NCBI GenBank assembly: GCA_014762635.1
Contig: JABURR010000015.1
Span: 1 to 64,000 of the forward strand
Direction of reading: 5' to 3'
DNA: 64,000 nucleotides
Origin: Paracoccaceae bacterium
GTDB taxonomy: Bacteria; Pseudomonadota; Alphaproteobacteria; Rhodobacterales; Rhodobacteraceae
The position numbers and the translations under genes were made by a program. The notes under the pieces were generated by a model. That model did not search any database. It was not told where the DNA came from and worked only from the letters and a program-made list of their open reading frames with translations. Position 1 is the first letter of the stretch; each line of letters begins with the position of its first letter. This document shows positions 36,658 through 45,124 of the stretch, one piece after another.

Positions 36658-38925
36658 TCAGCGCCGCGGATCCTCCGAGTAGGACGCCCCGAGAACCCAA
36701 CGCGCAATTGCCGTCCCCATTCGACGCAATGCAGAGGGTGCGACCCTCTGGACACGATACTCGAGCGACATGGTCGAATCCCCGAAGGCATGCGCTTTCC
36801 GGACATTTACCCGGGTTGCCACCAGGAAGAGGGGCGCAAGCCGGGCCTCCTCGAGTATCCGCCGCATCGCCATGACCGCGCTGCGCGGCGTATGATTCCA
36901 TCGCGAGAAAGCGACCAACCCATCGGCCATCCGAAGCAGAGCGACAATATCCGGCGAGGCCAGAACCGGCGGCATGTCGAGAATGATGCAGTCGTACTCC
37001 TTCTGCAGCGACGAGATCACAAGGGTGAGGGTGTGATCGTCGCGCAGCAGCGGGCCATCGTTCGCCTCCCATGCGGGCAAGATATCCAGGCCCTTCACAG
37101 GCATGTGCAGGATCGCGCGGGATACCGCCCCGGGATCCTTGCGGGTGCGTTCAAGCAGCCGCTTTGTCATCTTGGACCGCCCCCAGTAGGGCGAGTGGGC
37201 GGGATCACAGTCCACGATGATCGTCTTGCGCCCGGTTGCCGCATAGCTTCGAGCCAAGACCACGAGTGCAGTCGACTGGCCTTCGCCCGGCAAGGCGGAA
37301 ACACCCGCCAGAACGATACTGCATTTCTCGTTTTCCGGGTTCGCGTGATCGCTACCAGCCCCCTGTGCCTCGGGCCATCCCGTTAATGGATCCTGGCCCA
37401 GCGCCGATTGTATGGCGGGGTCGGCATCGATGGTGGAAGCGATCGTTCGGCCAAATCTCGACAAGGCCGGTTGCGCCTGAGCGTCAGGATCGAAAAGCGC
37501 CTCAAGCGGCGCCTCCGCCTTTCTGACTTCCGGAAAACTGCCCGCGAACGGCAATCCGGCGTATTCCTCGAATTCTCGCTGGGTTCGAAGGCGGTTTTGG
37601 AAGCCTTCCCGCAGAATGACCACGCCCGTCATCAGAAAGAACGCAAGTGCCCCTGCGGTTACGGCGATGAGCGCCCGGTTTGGCTCTGACGACTCGATGG
37701 GAACACGGGCACGCTCGATGATCTGCGCATCAGGCTCAAGATACTGGTCCTGCTGGGTGCGGCGGCTCAATTGCTGAACGAAATCCAGGTAGATCGCCTC
37801 GGTCACAGCGATTTCGTTCTTGATCCGTCCGGCTGCCGCATCATGCTGTGCCTGCCGGGCCTGGTCGGCCTTCAAGTCGTCGAGTAGCGCGACAATCACA
37901 TCCAGGCGCTCCTGAACGGCCTCCATACTGCGCTCCAACCTCTCCATTGCGCTGCGAACCACCGCCTCGGTGACCGGCACGCCGGACGGAAGATCCGCCA
38001 GGTCCGCCGCCTGCGCCAGATCATCGGCGCCCAGTGCCGCCTTCAAACCCGAAATCCGGGACTCCAGATCGGAAAGATTGTCCGTTTCACTGCGAAACTC
38101 GCGCCCGGCCCGAACACGTTGCGCCTTGATCGTCGCATATTCTTCCGGCGAGAACGGCGCCTCGAGCGCATGGTCCTCCAACTCCGCCGCCAACTTGTTG
38201 AGGTGCTCCTGCAATTCCTGGGTTCGGACCGTGAGCCAGCCCTGCGCCTGCGCCAAGGCGCGCAGCTTTGCCTCGCGCTGCGCCGTCAGGTATTCCTCGG
38301 CCAAGGCATTTGCGATCGCCGCCGAACGCTGCGGGTCAAGCGATGTGATCCGGATCTTGTAGACCGCCGAGGCCTCGCCAACCTGTTCGATACTGCGCGA
38401 CTTGGCGACCCGTTCGATTGCCCGTTCCTTGAGCAGATGAGCCGCCTCTGCGGCGTCAACGTCGGTCTCTGCCTCGCTTTCGGTCACTTCGGCCTTCAAC
38501 GCCCTGAGCAGGGAAAGAGGTGAAAGAGATATCGAGGCGATCTGCCCCGAGAACTCGGGATCTTCCGTCAGGTTCAGACGATCGACCACACGTTCGATCA
38601 GGTCGGTCGAGCGCAGCACTTCCAACTCGCTCTGCAAAGAGGTGAGCGTGGTCGGAAGGCCGGAAACCTGCGGGGTGTATTCCGGATCCGCCACGACGCG
38701 TGTATCGATCATGACCTGTGCCGCGGAACTGAACCGCTCGTCCGTCAGGTAGGACAGGGCATAGGCTGCCACGGCACCGGCAAATGCGACCAGGAAAATG
38801 GCCGCCATCCCGCGCCGCAGGGCCCAGTAGATCTCCTTCAATTTCCGGATTTCCGCATCACCGGGAAGCTCTTCCACATGTCCGTGGAAATCATTCGAAA
38901 CGTTGGAATGGGCCGGGCTATTCAT
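36658..38925 (-). CDS. Wzc-like chain-length/tyrosine-kinase protein with degenerate nucleotide site
   Basis: A 755-residue inner-membrane protein of the polysaccharide co-polymerase family: Wzz domain with two transmembrane helices (AAIFLVAFAGAVAAYAL; ALIAVTAGALAFFLMTGVVI) around a periplasmic coiled coil, then a cytosolic BY-kinase-like P-loop domain. The Walker A reads SALPGEGQSTALVV, with Gln550 where the catalytic lysine should be. The Walker A' reads IIVDCDPAHSP, without the usual arginine, while CIILDMPPVLASPD (Walker B) is kept. There is no C-terminal tyrosine cluster. It probably sets chain length without kinase activity. ATG 38925 is preferred to TTG 38931. Confidence 0.88.
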   Translation of the reverse strand: MNSPAHSNVSNDFHGHVEELPGDAEIRKLKEIYWALRRGMAAIFLVAFAGAVAAYALSYLTDERFSSAAQVMIDTRVVADPEYTPQVSGLPTTLTSLQSELEVLRSTDLIERVVDRLNLTEDPEFSGQIASISLSPLSLLRALKAEVTESEAETDVDAAEAAHLLKERAIERVAKSRSIEQVGEASAVYKIRITSLDPQRSAAIANALAEEYLTAQREAKLRALAQAQGWLTVRTQELQEHLNKLAAELEDHALEAPFSPEEYATIKAQRVRAGREFRSETDNLSDLESRISGLKAALGADDLAQAADLADLPSGVPVTEAVVRSAMERLERSMEAVQERLDVIVALLDDLKADQARQAQHDAAAGRIKNEIAVTEAIYLDFVQQLSRRTQQDQYLEPDAQIIERARVPIESSEPNRALIAVTAGALAFFLMTGVVILREGFQNRLRTQREFEEYAGLPFAGSFPEVRKAEAPLEALFDPDAQAQPALSRFGRTIASTIDADPAIQSALGQDPLTGWPEAQGAGSDHANPENEKCSIVLAGVSALPGEGQSTALVVLARSYAATGRKTIIVDCDPAHSPYWGRSKMTKRLLERTRKDPGAVSRAILHMPVKGLDILPAWEANDGPLLRDDHTLTLVISSLQKEYDCIILDMPPVLASPDIVALLRMADGLVAFSRWNHTPRSAVMAMRRILEEARLAPLFLVATRVNVRKAHAFGDSTMSLEYRVQRVAPSALRRMGTAIARWVLGASYSEDPRR

Positions 38926-39029
38926 GTGCAACTCTTGTAACCCCGCCGTAGATGCTACCGTCAGCCATCGGATCTGAATTTACCATTTGCCGCCAGACCA
39001 AACTTCTCAGCGACCAAAAAACGGGGTCA

Positions 39030-39059
39030 ATCAATAACTTTACATTGGATTGTTGATTA
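39030..39059. promoter_or_regulatory. AT-rich imperfect palindrome in a divergent promoter region
   Basis: AATCAATAA (39030-39038) and TTGTTGATT (39051-39059) form 9-base arms with one mismatch, 12 bases apart, in the 249-base AT-rich gap between the Wzc-like gene and the WecG-like gene. It could be an operator for both directions. The regulator is unknown. Confidence 0.35.
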
Positions 39060-39174
39060 ACCGGTAAGCAGTTTCAACCTAAACGTCCAAACCCCACGGA
39101 CGCGCTTGGTGAGAATCGGTTTTGATGCTACCCAACATCAGGGGTATTAATAGAAATTTTTCAACGGTTGCGCG

Positions 39175-39987
39175 ATGGGTGGGGACCTTTCTAAGCGCGT
39201 TCATCACATTTTCGTCGGCGGCATGCCGGTTGCCGATGTGTCGGAACGCGATCTTCTGGAGGCGATGGCTTCCGATATCGAGCGTCTACGCTTGGGTGAG
39301 TTGCCGCAGGCTGTATCGGTGATGGACAGCAACGGGCAGGCGTTGTCTCTTTACGCCTCTGATCCGAATTTTCGGAAAGCAATCGACTCGGCCGACATCA
39401 TTCACGCCGACGGGCAGTTTATCGTCTGGGCATCCCGTCTGGGGGCAGCCGAGCCGGTGTCGGAACGGACTGCAACCACGGATTTCATTCACGCAGCTGC
39501 CGCGAAGGCCGCGTCGTCGGAATTCAGTTTCTATCTGCTGGGATCCACGGAACGAGTAAATGCCCGCGCCGTCGACAAGCTCCGCGACTCCTACCCCGGG
39601 CTTCGGATCGCCGGGCGGCGCAACGGTTATTTCGACGAGGCGGAGGTCGACGGGATCATCGAGGATATCAATGCCAGCGGGGCCGACGTGGTCTGGGTAG
39701 GCCTCGGAAAGCCGCGCGAGCAGTTCTTCGTGGAGACTTACAAGCATCGCATCGACACTGCTTGGATCGTGACATGCGGTGGGTGCTTCAATTTCCTCGC
39801 TGGCGACTACGTGCGCGCGCCCGTTTGGATGCAGCGCTGGGGCCTCGAATGGCTGCACCGTATGGCGACGGGCCCGGGGCACCTCATCGGACGATATCTC
39901 TACACGATTCCCCATGCCATCGGTTTGGTGATCTGGAACGATATACTCCGAATTGGTCGCACAACCCGTGAGAACCGCCCAACATGA
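39175..39987 (+). CDS. WecG/TagA/CpsF-family glycosyltransferase
   Basis: A 270-residue glycosyltransferase (GT26). Members add the second sugar, often a ManNAc derivative or glucuronate, onto an undecaprenyl-linked first sugar at the inner membrane. Characteristic stretches are VMDSNGQALSLYASDP, SADIIHADGQFIVWASR with the catalytic aspartate, GADVVWVGLGKPREQFF and CGGCFNFLAGDYVRAP. The start ATG 39175 is in the usual position. First gene of a rightward operon; its stop overlaps the sulfotransferase start by 4 bases. Confidence 0.93.
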   Translation: MGGDLSKRVHHIFVGGMPVADVSERDLLEAMASDIERLRLGELPQAVSVMDSNGQALSLYASDPNFRKAIDSADIIHADGQFIVWASRLGAAEPVSERTATTDFIHAAAAKAASSEFSFYLLGSTERVNARAVDKLRDSYPGLRIAGRRNGYFDEAEVDGIIEDINASGADVVWVGLGKPREQFFVETYKHRIDTAWIVTCGGCFNFLAGDYVRAPVWMQRWGLEWLHRMATGPGHLIGRYLYTIPHAIGLVIWNDILRIGRTTRENRPT

Positions 39988-40937
39988 TTCTGGTGAACCA
40001 CACCACGGCTTCGGGGCCGACGCTACCGCCCAAGGTCGGATTCATCGGAATCGGGGCTCAGAAATCGGCGACCTCCTGGCTCCATGCGGTTCTTTCGGAA
40101 CATCCTTCCATCTGCCCAGGCCGAGAAAAGGAGCTGAACTTCTTCACCGCGAATTTCGACCGCGGCTACCTCTGGTACGAAGGTTGTTTTCCCGACTTCC
40201 AACCCCGGCAATTGAAAGGGGAATGTTCGCCTACCTATTTCTTCAATTCTGACGCCCCATACCGGGCCAAAGCCTATAATCCGGACATGCGCATCATCGC
40301 CGTCCTGCGCGATCCGGTCGCGCGTGCGTTTTCCAACCACCTGCACGAGATTCGCAAACGTCACATTCCCGAGGAAACGAGCTTCGATGACGCGCTGGCC
40401 ACCAACCCGGCCTACGTCCTCCAGAGCCGCTACAAGGAAAACCTCTGCCGATGGGTCGATGCCTTCGGACGCGAGGCGGTGCTTGTGCTCTTCGCCGAGG
40501 ATATCGCCAACAATCCCCTCAGTGCCTATCGCCAGGTCTGCGAACATCTCGGGATCGGGGCAGAACCGGTACCCGTGGGCCTGTCGAAGCGGCGACACGA
40601 AAGCGTGGCCCGGCGGTCTCGCCGTCTGGAGCAATTCCTGCGCGGGGGCGGCGACCTGATGCGAAAGATCGGGCTGCGGAAACTGGTGGAAGCCGTGAAA
40701 TCCGCGCCACCCGTTCGCACGCTGCTCCGCCTGAACGACAAGGACCTGCGGCTGGAGGTGCCGCCGATGGCACCGGAAACCCGGATGAGGCTGGCGCTCT
40801 TGTTCAAGGAAGACATGGCGTATGTAGCGGAATTGACAGGACGGCAAAATTTGCCCTGGCCGTCCTGGCAAGCCCTCGCGACGAGCGCTACAGGCAAGAC
40901 ACATTCCACTCCGGAGGCCCACGCCCATGCGAGTTGA
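39984..40937 (+). CDS. Sulfotransferase 1
   Basis: A 317-residue cytosolic sulfotransferase using PAPS as donor. The 5'-phosphosulfate loop is GIGAQKSATSWLHAVL (residues 22-37), the standard K-S-x-T-S-W form. The 3'-phosphate site is IIAVLRDPVARAFSNHLHE. Its position among glycosyltransferase genes suggests it sulfates a sugar of the repeat unit or lipid intermediate. Overlaps the WecG-like gene upstream (ATGA) and the next sulfotransferase by 11 bases. A basic region in the second half (SVARRSRRLEQFLRGGG) could bind an anionic acceptor. Confidence 0.9.
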   Translation: MILVNHTTASGPTLPPKVGFIGIGAQKSATSWLHAVLSEHPSICPGREKELNFFTANFDRGYLWYEGCFPDFQPRQLKGECSPTYFFNSDAPYRAKAYNPDMRIIAVLRDPVARAFSNHLHEIRKRHIPEETSFDDALATNPAYVLQSRYKENLCRWVDAFGREAVLVLFAEDIANNPLSAYRQVCEHLGIGAEPVPVGLSKRRHESVARRSRRLEQFLRGGGDLMRKIGLRKLVEAVKSAPPVRTLLRLNDKDLRLEVPPMAPETRMRLALLFKEDMAYVAELTGRQNLPWPSWQALATSATGKTHSTPEAHAHAS

Positions 40938-41898
40938 TCGGTATCGCAAGATTCTGACCTCGCAGCGCCTGCCCGATCTGGTGCGGCTTTCGCGGCGGGT
41001 TCTGGGCTTGAACTATCTCAAACCAGAAGATTTCCTGCCCGATATCTCGCCCACCGACGCCGCACGGCTGGCGGATCTCGCGCATAACGCACGGGGCGAG
41101 GGCCCGGCTCCGATCCTGGTGATGGGTGTCATGCCGCGCTCCGGCACCAATTTCATCAGGGATCTTCTGGCACAGCATCCCGACGTCCATGCCGACCCGG
41201 GCCGGTACTACGAATTTCCGCTTCTCCACGCGGCGCGCGGCATGGGCGGGTTTGCCGACGAGTTCCTGTCGTACTTTCCCCGCAACGCCGAGATCATGGG
41301 GCGCTGGGATCCCTTGGCACTGCTTGCGGGCGCTTGGATGCGGGAGTTGCAGCGCGAGGCAGGATCGCGGCACATCCTGTTGAAATGCCCCCATGTCCAG
41401 AACCTGACCCTGGCGCCGCTAATCTTTCCGGACGCCAAGATCGTCCTGTGCGTTCGCGACGGGCGCGACGTGATCGACTCGACCCAGCGCACCTTTGGTC
41501 GCTGGTCACCGGCACGGAAGACCTTCGCTCAACTGTCCGAGGAATGGCGCCTCGGCGTGGAGGCGATCTACGCGGTCGCCGACGCCCCCCACCAAACCGA
41601 CGCGGACGTCGTGGTGCTGCGCTACGAGGACGTGGTGACAGATACGCGTTCGGCCATGCGCAACCTGCTGGAACGGATGGGTTTGCAGAGCGATGGCTAT
41701 CCTTTCACCAAGCTCGACGCCATGCCAGTGCGCGGATCCTCGAGGTCCAAGGCCTCAGATGACACGCGCTGGCAGCCAGAAGCGAAAACCGCGAACTTCA
41801 ACCCGGTCAAGCGTTGGGCAGACTGGCCCGGCCCTCGCAAGGCACGGTTCGACCGCATCGCGGGTCCGTCGCTCAGGTTGGCTGGATATGAGGCCTGA
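40927..41898 (+). CDS. Sulfotransferase 2
   Basis: A 323-residue sulfotransferase not closely similar to its neighbour. The PAPS loop is VMGVMPRSGTNFIRDLL, the R-S-G-T-N form common in sulfotransferases related to tyrosylprotein and heparan types. The 3'-phosphate site is IVLCVRDGRDVIDSTQRTFG. It lacks a signal peptide and membrane anchor, so should act in the cytosol. Two distinct sulfotransferases in one operon suggest sulfation at two positions or on two sugars. Confidence 0.87.
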   Translation: MRVDRYRKILTSQRLPDLVRLSRRVLGLNYLKPEDFLPDISPTDAARLADLAHNARGEGPAPILVMGVMPRSGTNFIRDLLAQHPDVHADPGRYYEFPLLHAARGMGGFADEFLSYFPRNAEIMGRWDPLALLAGAWMRELQREAGSRHILLKCPHVQNLTLAPLIFPDAKIVLCVRDGRDVIDSTQRTFGRWSPARKTFAQLSEEWRLGVEAIYAVADAPHQTDADVVVLRYEDVVTDTRSAMRNLLERMGLQSDGYPFTKLDAMPVRGSSRSKASDDTRWQPEAKTANFNPVKRWADWPGPRKARFDRIAGPSLRLAGYEA

Positions 41899-41902
41899 GA
41901 GT

Positions 41903-42853
41903 ATGGATACTCCCGCGCTCAGGGTCGCGATCTGTATCGCGACCTATCGACGCCCGGAAGGGTTGCTGGCGCTTCTGACGAGTCTGAGCGCGTTGCAATT
42001 CGGCGACGCACCGCCGCAGGTCGAAATCATTATCGTCGACAATGCCCCTGAAGCTCCGGCGGTGGAAACGCTTGGCCCCCTTGGCGGGTTGTCGCGCTGG
42101 CCAATCACCTATGTCATCGAGACGGTCCGCGGCATCGTCGCCGCGCGCAACCGCGCGCTGGACGAAATAGCTGCGCAGGTCGATTACATTGCATTCCTCG
42201 ATGATGACGAGATCGTCGAGCCGATTTGGCTGGCCGCGTTGCTTGCGACGATTCAGCGAACTGGAGCTGCCGCCGTGCAAGGCCAGCTGGAGCCGATCTA
42301 CGAGACTTCACCAACAAGCTGGATGGACGATCTGGGAATATTTCGATTGGGGCCATATCAGGAAGGTGAGGTCAAACCCTCTGCCGCGGTTGGCAATGTC
42401 TTGATCGATGCTGCATTCATTCGGGAACACGCCCTAAGATTCGATATGCGGTTCAACCTCACAGGCGGTGAGGATGAAGAATTCTTCAAGCGATTGCGTC
42501 GCGTGGGCGGTCTCATCGTGACCTCTCCGAGAGCTCTTGTGCGCGAAACCGTCCCGGCGGCTCGGATGACCGCAAGCTGGATCGCCCAGCGTTACTTCAG
42601 GAAGGGAAATACCCTGGGTCGTATCGCGCTCCTGCACGCCAATGGAAGAGCGATACGCCTTTCCAAAGGACTGGCGGGGATTGGGATTGGCGCCGTGGTT
42701 GCGCTTGTAAGTTGGCCATTTTCGGCCTCTCGGGCAATTAAGGGCCTGCTGGAAGTCTGTCGAGGCGCCGGAACATTGGCTGCGTTCGTGAACTTCGAGT
42801 TCCTAGAGTACAGAGCTTCAGCGGTAGATCGCGACCGGCGGAGAGAACTCTGA
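41903..42853 (+). CDS. Family 2 glycosyltransferase
   Basis: A 316-residue GT-A glycosyltransferase. The nucleotide-sugar fold opens VAICIATYRRPEGLLALL; the metal-binding acidic cluster is YIAFLDDDEIVEP; a later ED motif lies in LTGGEDEEFFKRLRRVGG. The C-terminal segment GIGIGAVVALVSWPFSA is hydrophobic and may anchor it to the membrane. ATG 41903 has GAGG 9 bases upstream; ATG 41888, inside the upstream gene, is an alternative adding five residues. Donor and linkage unknown. Confidence 0.9.
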   Translation: MDTPALRVAICIATYRRPEGLLALLTSLSALQFGDAPPQVEIIIVDNAPEAPAVETLGPLGGLSRWPITYVIETVRGIVAARNRALDEIAAQVDYIAFLDDDEIVEPIWLAALLATIQRTGAAAVQGQLEPIYETSPTSWMDDLGIFRLGPYQEGEVKPSAAVGNVLIDAAFIREHALRFDMRFNLTGGEDEEFFKRLRRVGGLIVTSPRALVRETVPAARMTASWIAQRYFRKGNTLGRIALLHANGRAIRLSKGLAGIGIGAVVALVSWPFSASRAIKGLLEVCRGAGTLAAFVNFEFLEYRASAVDRDRRREL

Positions 42854-42854
42854 A

Positions 42855-43784
42855 ATGGCGAACCAGGCGGAAACCCCGATCTTCTCGGTGATCATCCCCG
42901 CGCGGAACATGTCGCGCTTCATTTCCGAGACACTCGTCTCGCTGCGCGATCAGAGCCTGCGCCGTTTCGAGGCGCTTTGCGTTGACGATTGGTCAACCGA
43001 TGATACGCCGCGGATCATCCGGGAATTCTGCCGCTCGGACCCCCGTTTCCGTCTTTTGCCGGGGCCGGGCATTGGCGTGAGCGCGGCCCGCAACCTCGGC
43101 CTGTCCGAAGCGCGAGGCCGCTACGTGCTGTTCCTCGATGCCGACGACCTGCTCGCCCCGGATGCGCTCGCGCGCTTCGCCGCTTGCCTTGAGGTCGGAA
43201 GTTGCCCGGCCGCGCTTGGGGGCATTCGCCAGATCTCCGTCACAGGCGCGCAGCTTCCCGGGCGCAGCAACCTCGAGATCGTACCGGAATCGGGACACCT
43301 CGAAGCGCTGTTGAAGAAGAACTTCATCGTGAACGGCGGCGCGTTGGCGATACGGCGCGAGGCCGTGGACAAGGCGGGCGTCTACGATGCGACCCTGCGC
43401 AATGGTGAAGACTGGGAATTCTGGTGCCGCCTTGGCCTTCAGGGGGATTTTGGCCTACTCGACCCGGAACCCGTCCTGTTTTACCGGCAGGTCCCGACCG
43501 GGGCCAACTATCGAACGCGCAACGGCACCTTCGCCCGAACCGTTCCCTGCATCGACCGGATCGCGGAAAATCCGGATTTCAGGGAGCGGTTCGGGCCGAT
43601 GTTGCCGAAACTTCTTCGTGCCCGCCGCGTGGACACGTTCTGGAGCGCAGTGCGCAACGAATACCGCTACGGCTCACGACTACGAGCCCTGTTGATCGCC
43701 TTCGGCGGTTTGGCCATCTACCCCGACAGCTTCGCGCGACCGCAGCTTGCCATGCGGTTCTTCGCCAGCCTGAGGCCCTCATGA
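42855..43784 (+). CDS. Family 2 glycosyltransferase
   Basis: A 309-residue GT-A glycosyltransferase with FSVIIPARNMSRFISETL, CVDDWSTDDTPRII, GVSAARNLGLSEARGRYV and the metal-binding LFLDADDLLAPDAL. The DWEFWCRLGLQGDFGL region gives the usual catalytic ED-type motif. It starts one base after the stop of the previous glycosyltransferase and its stop overlaps the Wzy-like gene start (ATGA), so the genes are coupled. Confidence 0.92.
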   Translation: MANQAETPIFSVIIPARNMSRFISETLVSLRDQSLRRFEALCVDDWSTDDTPRIIREFCRSDPRFRLLPGPGIGVSAARNLGLSEARGRYVLFLDADDLLAPDALARFAACLEVGSCPAALGGIRQISVTGAQLPGRSNLEIVPESGHLEALLKKNFIVNGGALAIRREAVDKAGVYDATLRNGEDWEFWCRLGLQGDFGLLDPEPVLFYRQVPTGANYRTRNGTFARTVPCIDRIAENPDFRERFGPMLPKLLRARRVDTFWSAVRNEYRYGSRLRALLIAFGGLAIYPDSFARPQLAMRFFASLRPS

Positions 43785-45124
43785 CGCCGCTCGCGGTCAC
43801 CCGGCTCCGCCAGAACCGCCGGTCAGGCGTCAGCTTCGCGAACACGATGTTGGTCGTCGTTGCTGTGCTGATCACGCTGGTCGGGACCGAAATCTACTCC
43901 ACCTTTTTCGGCGCACGACCCGGCACCGGGCCGGAGGTTCTGGCGACTCTGGTTCCGCTTGCCGGGATGGTTGCGCTCTATTCGCGGCACCTCCTGCGCG
44001 GTGCCGTGGCAAGCCCCGAGTTAACGGCCCTGGCGCTAATCGCTCCGATCTCCGTCCTGTGGAGCATTCATCCCCCCACCACCATTGAACGCTCACTACC
44101 GCTTCTAGTGATTTCAGCGCTTGGTATGGTACTCGGCAGTCTCGCGACGATGCGGAAACTGATCTACGTCTTCGCCGGCGTGGGGGCATTCGCAACCGTC
44201 TCAAGTTTAGCGGCGATCGTGCTTGTTCCCGAATCCCAGGGGCTTGGGGCATGGGAGAATACCTGGAACGGCGTCTACAATCACAAGAACACCCTCGGGT
44301 CCGCGGCAATGCTCGCGTTCATCAACCTCTCAAGTGCTGCGCTTGTGTCTCGTACCCGGATGCGACTTGCTTTCGCGCTGTTGGCCGCTCTGGCCTTCCC
44401 CCTTCTGATCGGGTCAGAATCGCGGACGTCGCAGATCATGGCTACGCTTGCCATCATTGGGCTGGCCAGTGGCGTAGTTATCCGCCGCTATGCGTTGCTC
44501 TGGTCGGTGGGCTATCTTGTACTTTTCGCCGCATTCATCGCGGTGGCGTCCTTTGTCATCACAAGCCCGCTCGCGGAGCCTCTGTTCGACCACCTCGATC
44601 GAAAACCTACGCTATCGGGGAGAATCCCGCTTTGGGAGATCGTTTGGCCGATGGCCCAGGAAGAGATCTGGCTGGGCTATGGCTATGCTGCCTTCTGGCG
44701 TCCTGATGCAGCTCACGTGGTTGCGATGGCAAGTAACCCGGCGCTTCTGTTCTCTCCACACTATTCCCACAACGGTGCGTTGGAGATCCTGTTGAATGCC
44801 GGCGTGCTTGGCTTCGGCCTTTTGACATGGGCGATCCTCAGGAGCACCCTATCTGCATTCACGATCTTCCGCTTGAGTACAGACAGGGTCCCGGCGATCT
44901 GCCTTTTCGTCATCCTAATCGGCATCCTGTCTTTGAACATCACCGAGAATTTCCTGCTGGTTCGCACCAGCATCGGTTGGGTTTTCTTCGTGGCCCTAGT
45001 CGTCCGGCTCAGCCTCTCGGCGAGGGAGGTCAAAGCCAGTGGAACCCACGGGCGGGAAGCCGGAATGCGGCGGGACATCCGAGGATTCGGCGCTCGTGCG
45101 GAACGACCAATGCAAAGGGCCTAG
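43781..45124 (+). CDS. Wzy-type polymerase / O-antigen ligase-like membrane protein
   Basis: A 447-residue inner-membrane protein with about ten transmembrane segments and a large periplasmic loop between the later helices (residues about 250-330). The loop contains GRIPLWEIVWPMAQEEIWLG and the O-antigen ligase/polymerase mark YSHNGALEILLNAGVLGFG. Wzy proteins polymerise lipid-linked repeat units on the periplasmic face; ligases attach glycans to acceptors. In this setting, with a flippase and a co-polymerase, polymerase is the likelier role. Confidence 0.85.
   Translation: MTPLAVTRLRQNRRSGVSFANTMLVVVAVLITLVGTEIYSTFFGARPGTGPEVLATLVPLAGMVALYSRHLLRGAVASPELTALALIAPISVLWSIHPPTTIERSLPLLVISALGMVLGSLATMRKLIYVFAGVGAFATVSSLAAIVLVPESQGLGAWENTWNGVYNHKNTLGSAAMLAFINLSSAALVSRTRMRLAFALLAALAFPLLIGSESRTSQIMATLAIIGLASGVVIRRYALLWSVGYLVLFAAFIAVASFVITSPLAEPLFDHLDRKPTLSGRIPLWEIVWPMAQEEIWLGYGYAAFWRPDAAHVVAMASNPALLFSPHYSHNGALEILLNAGVLGFGLLTWAILRSTLSAFTIFRLSTDRVPAICLFVILIGILSLNITENFLLVRTSIGWVFFVALVVRLSLSAREVKASGTHGREAGMRRDIRGFGARAERPMQRA

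Noticed and set aside
34113-36806. 897-codon open frame antisense to the MotA/MotB-like genes
   Set aside because: Same GC-bias shadow effect; the sense proteins have clear membrane, coiled-coil and OmpA signatures.
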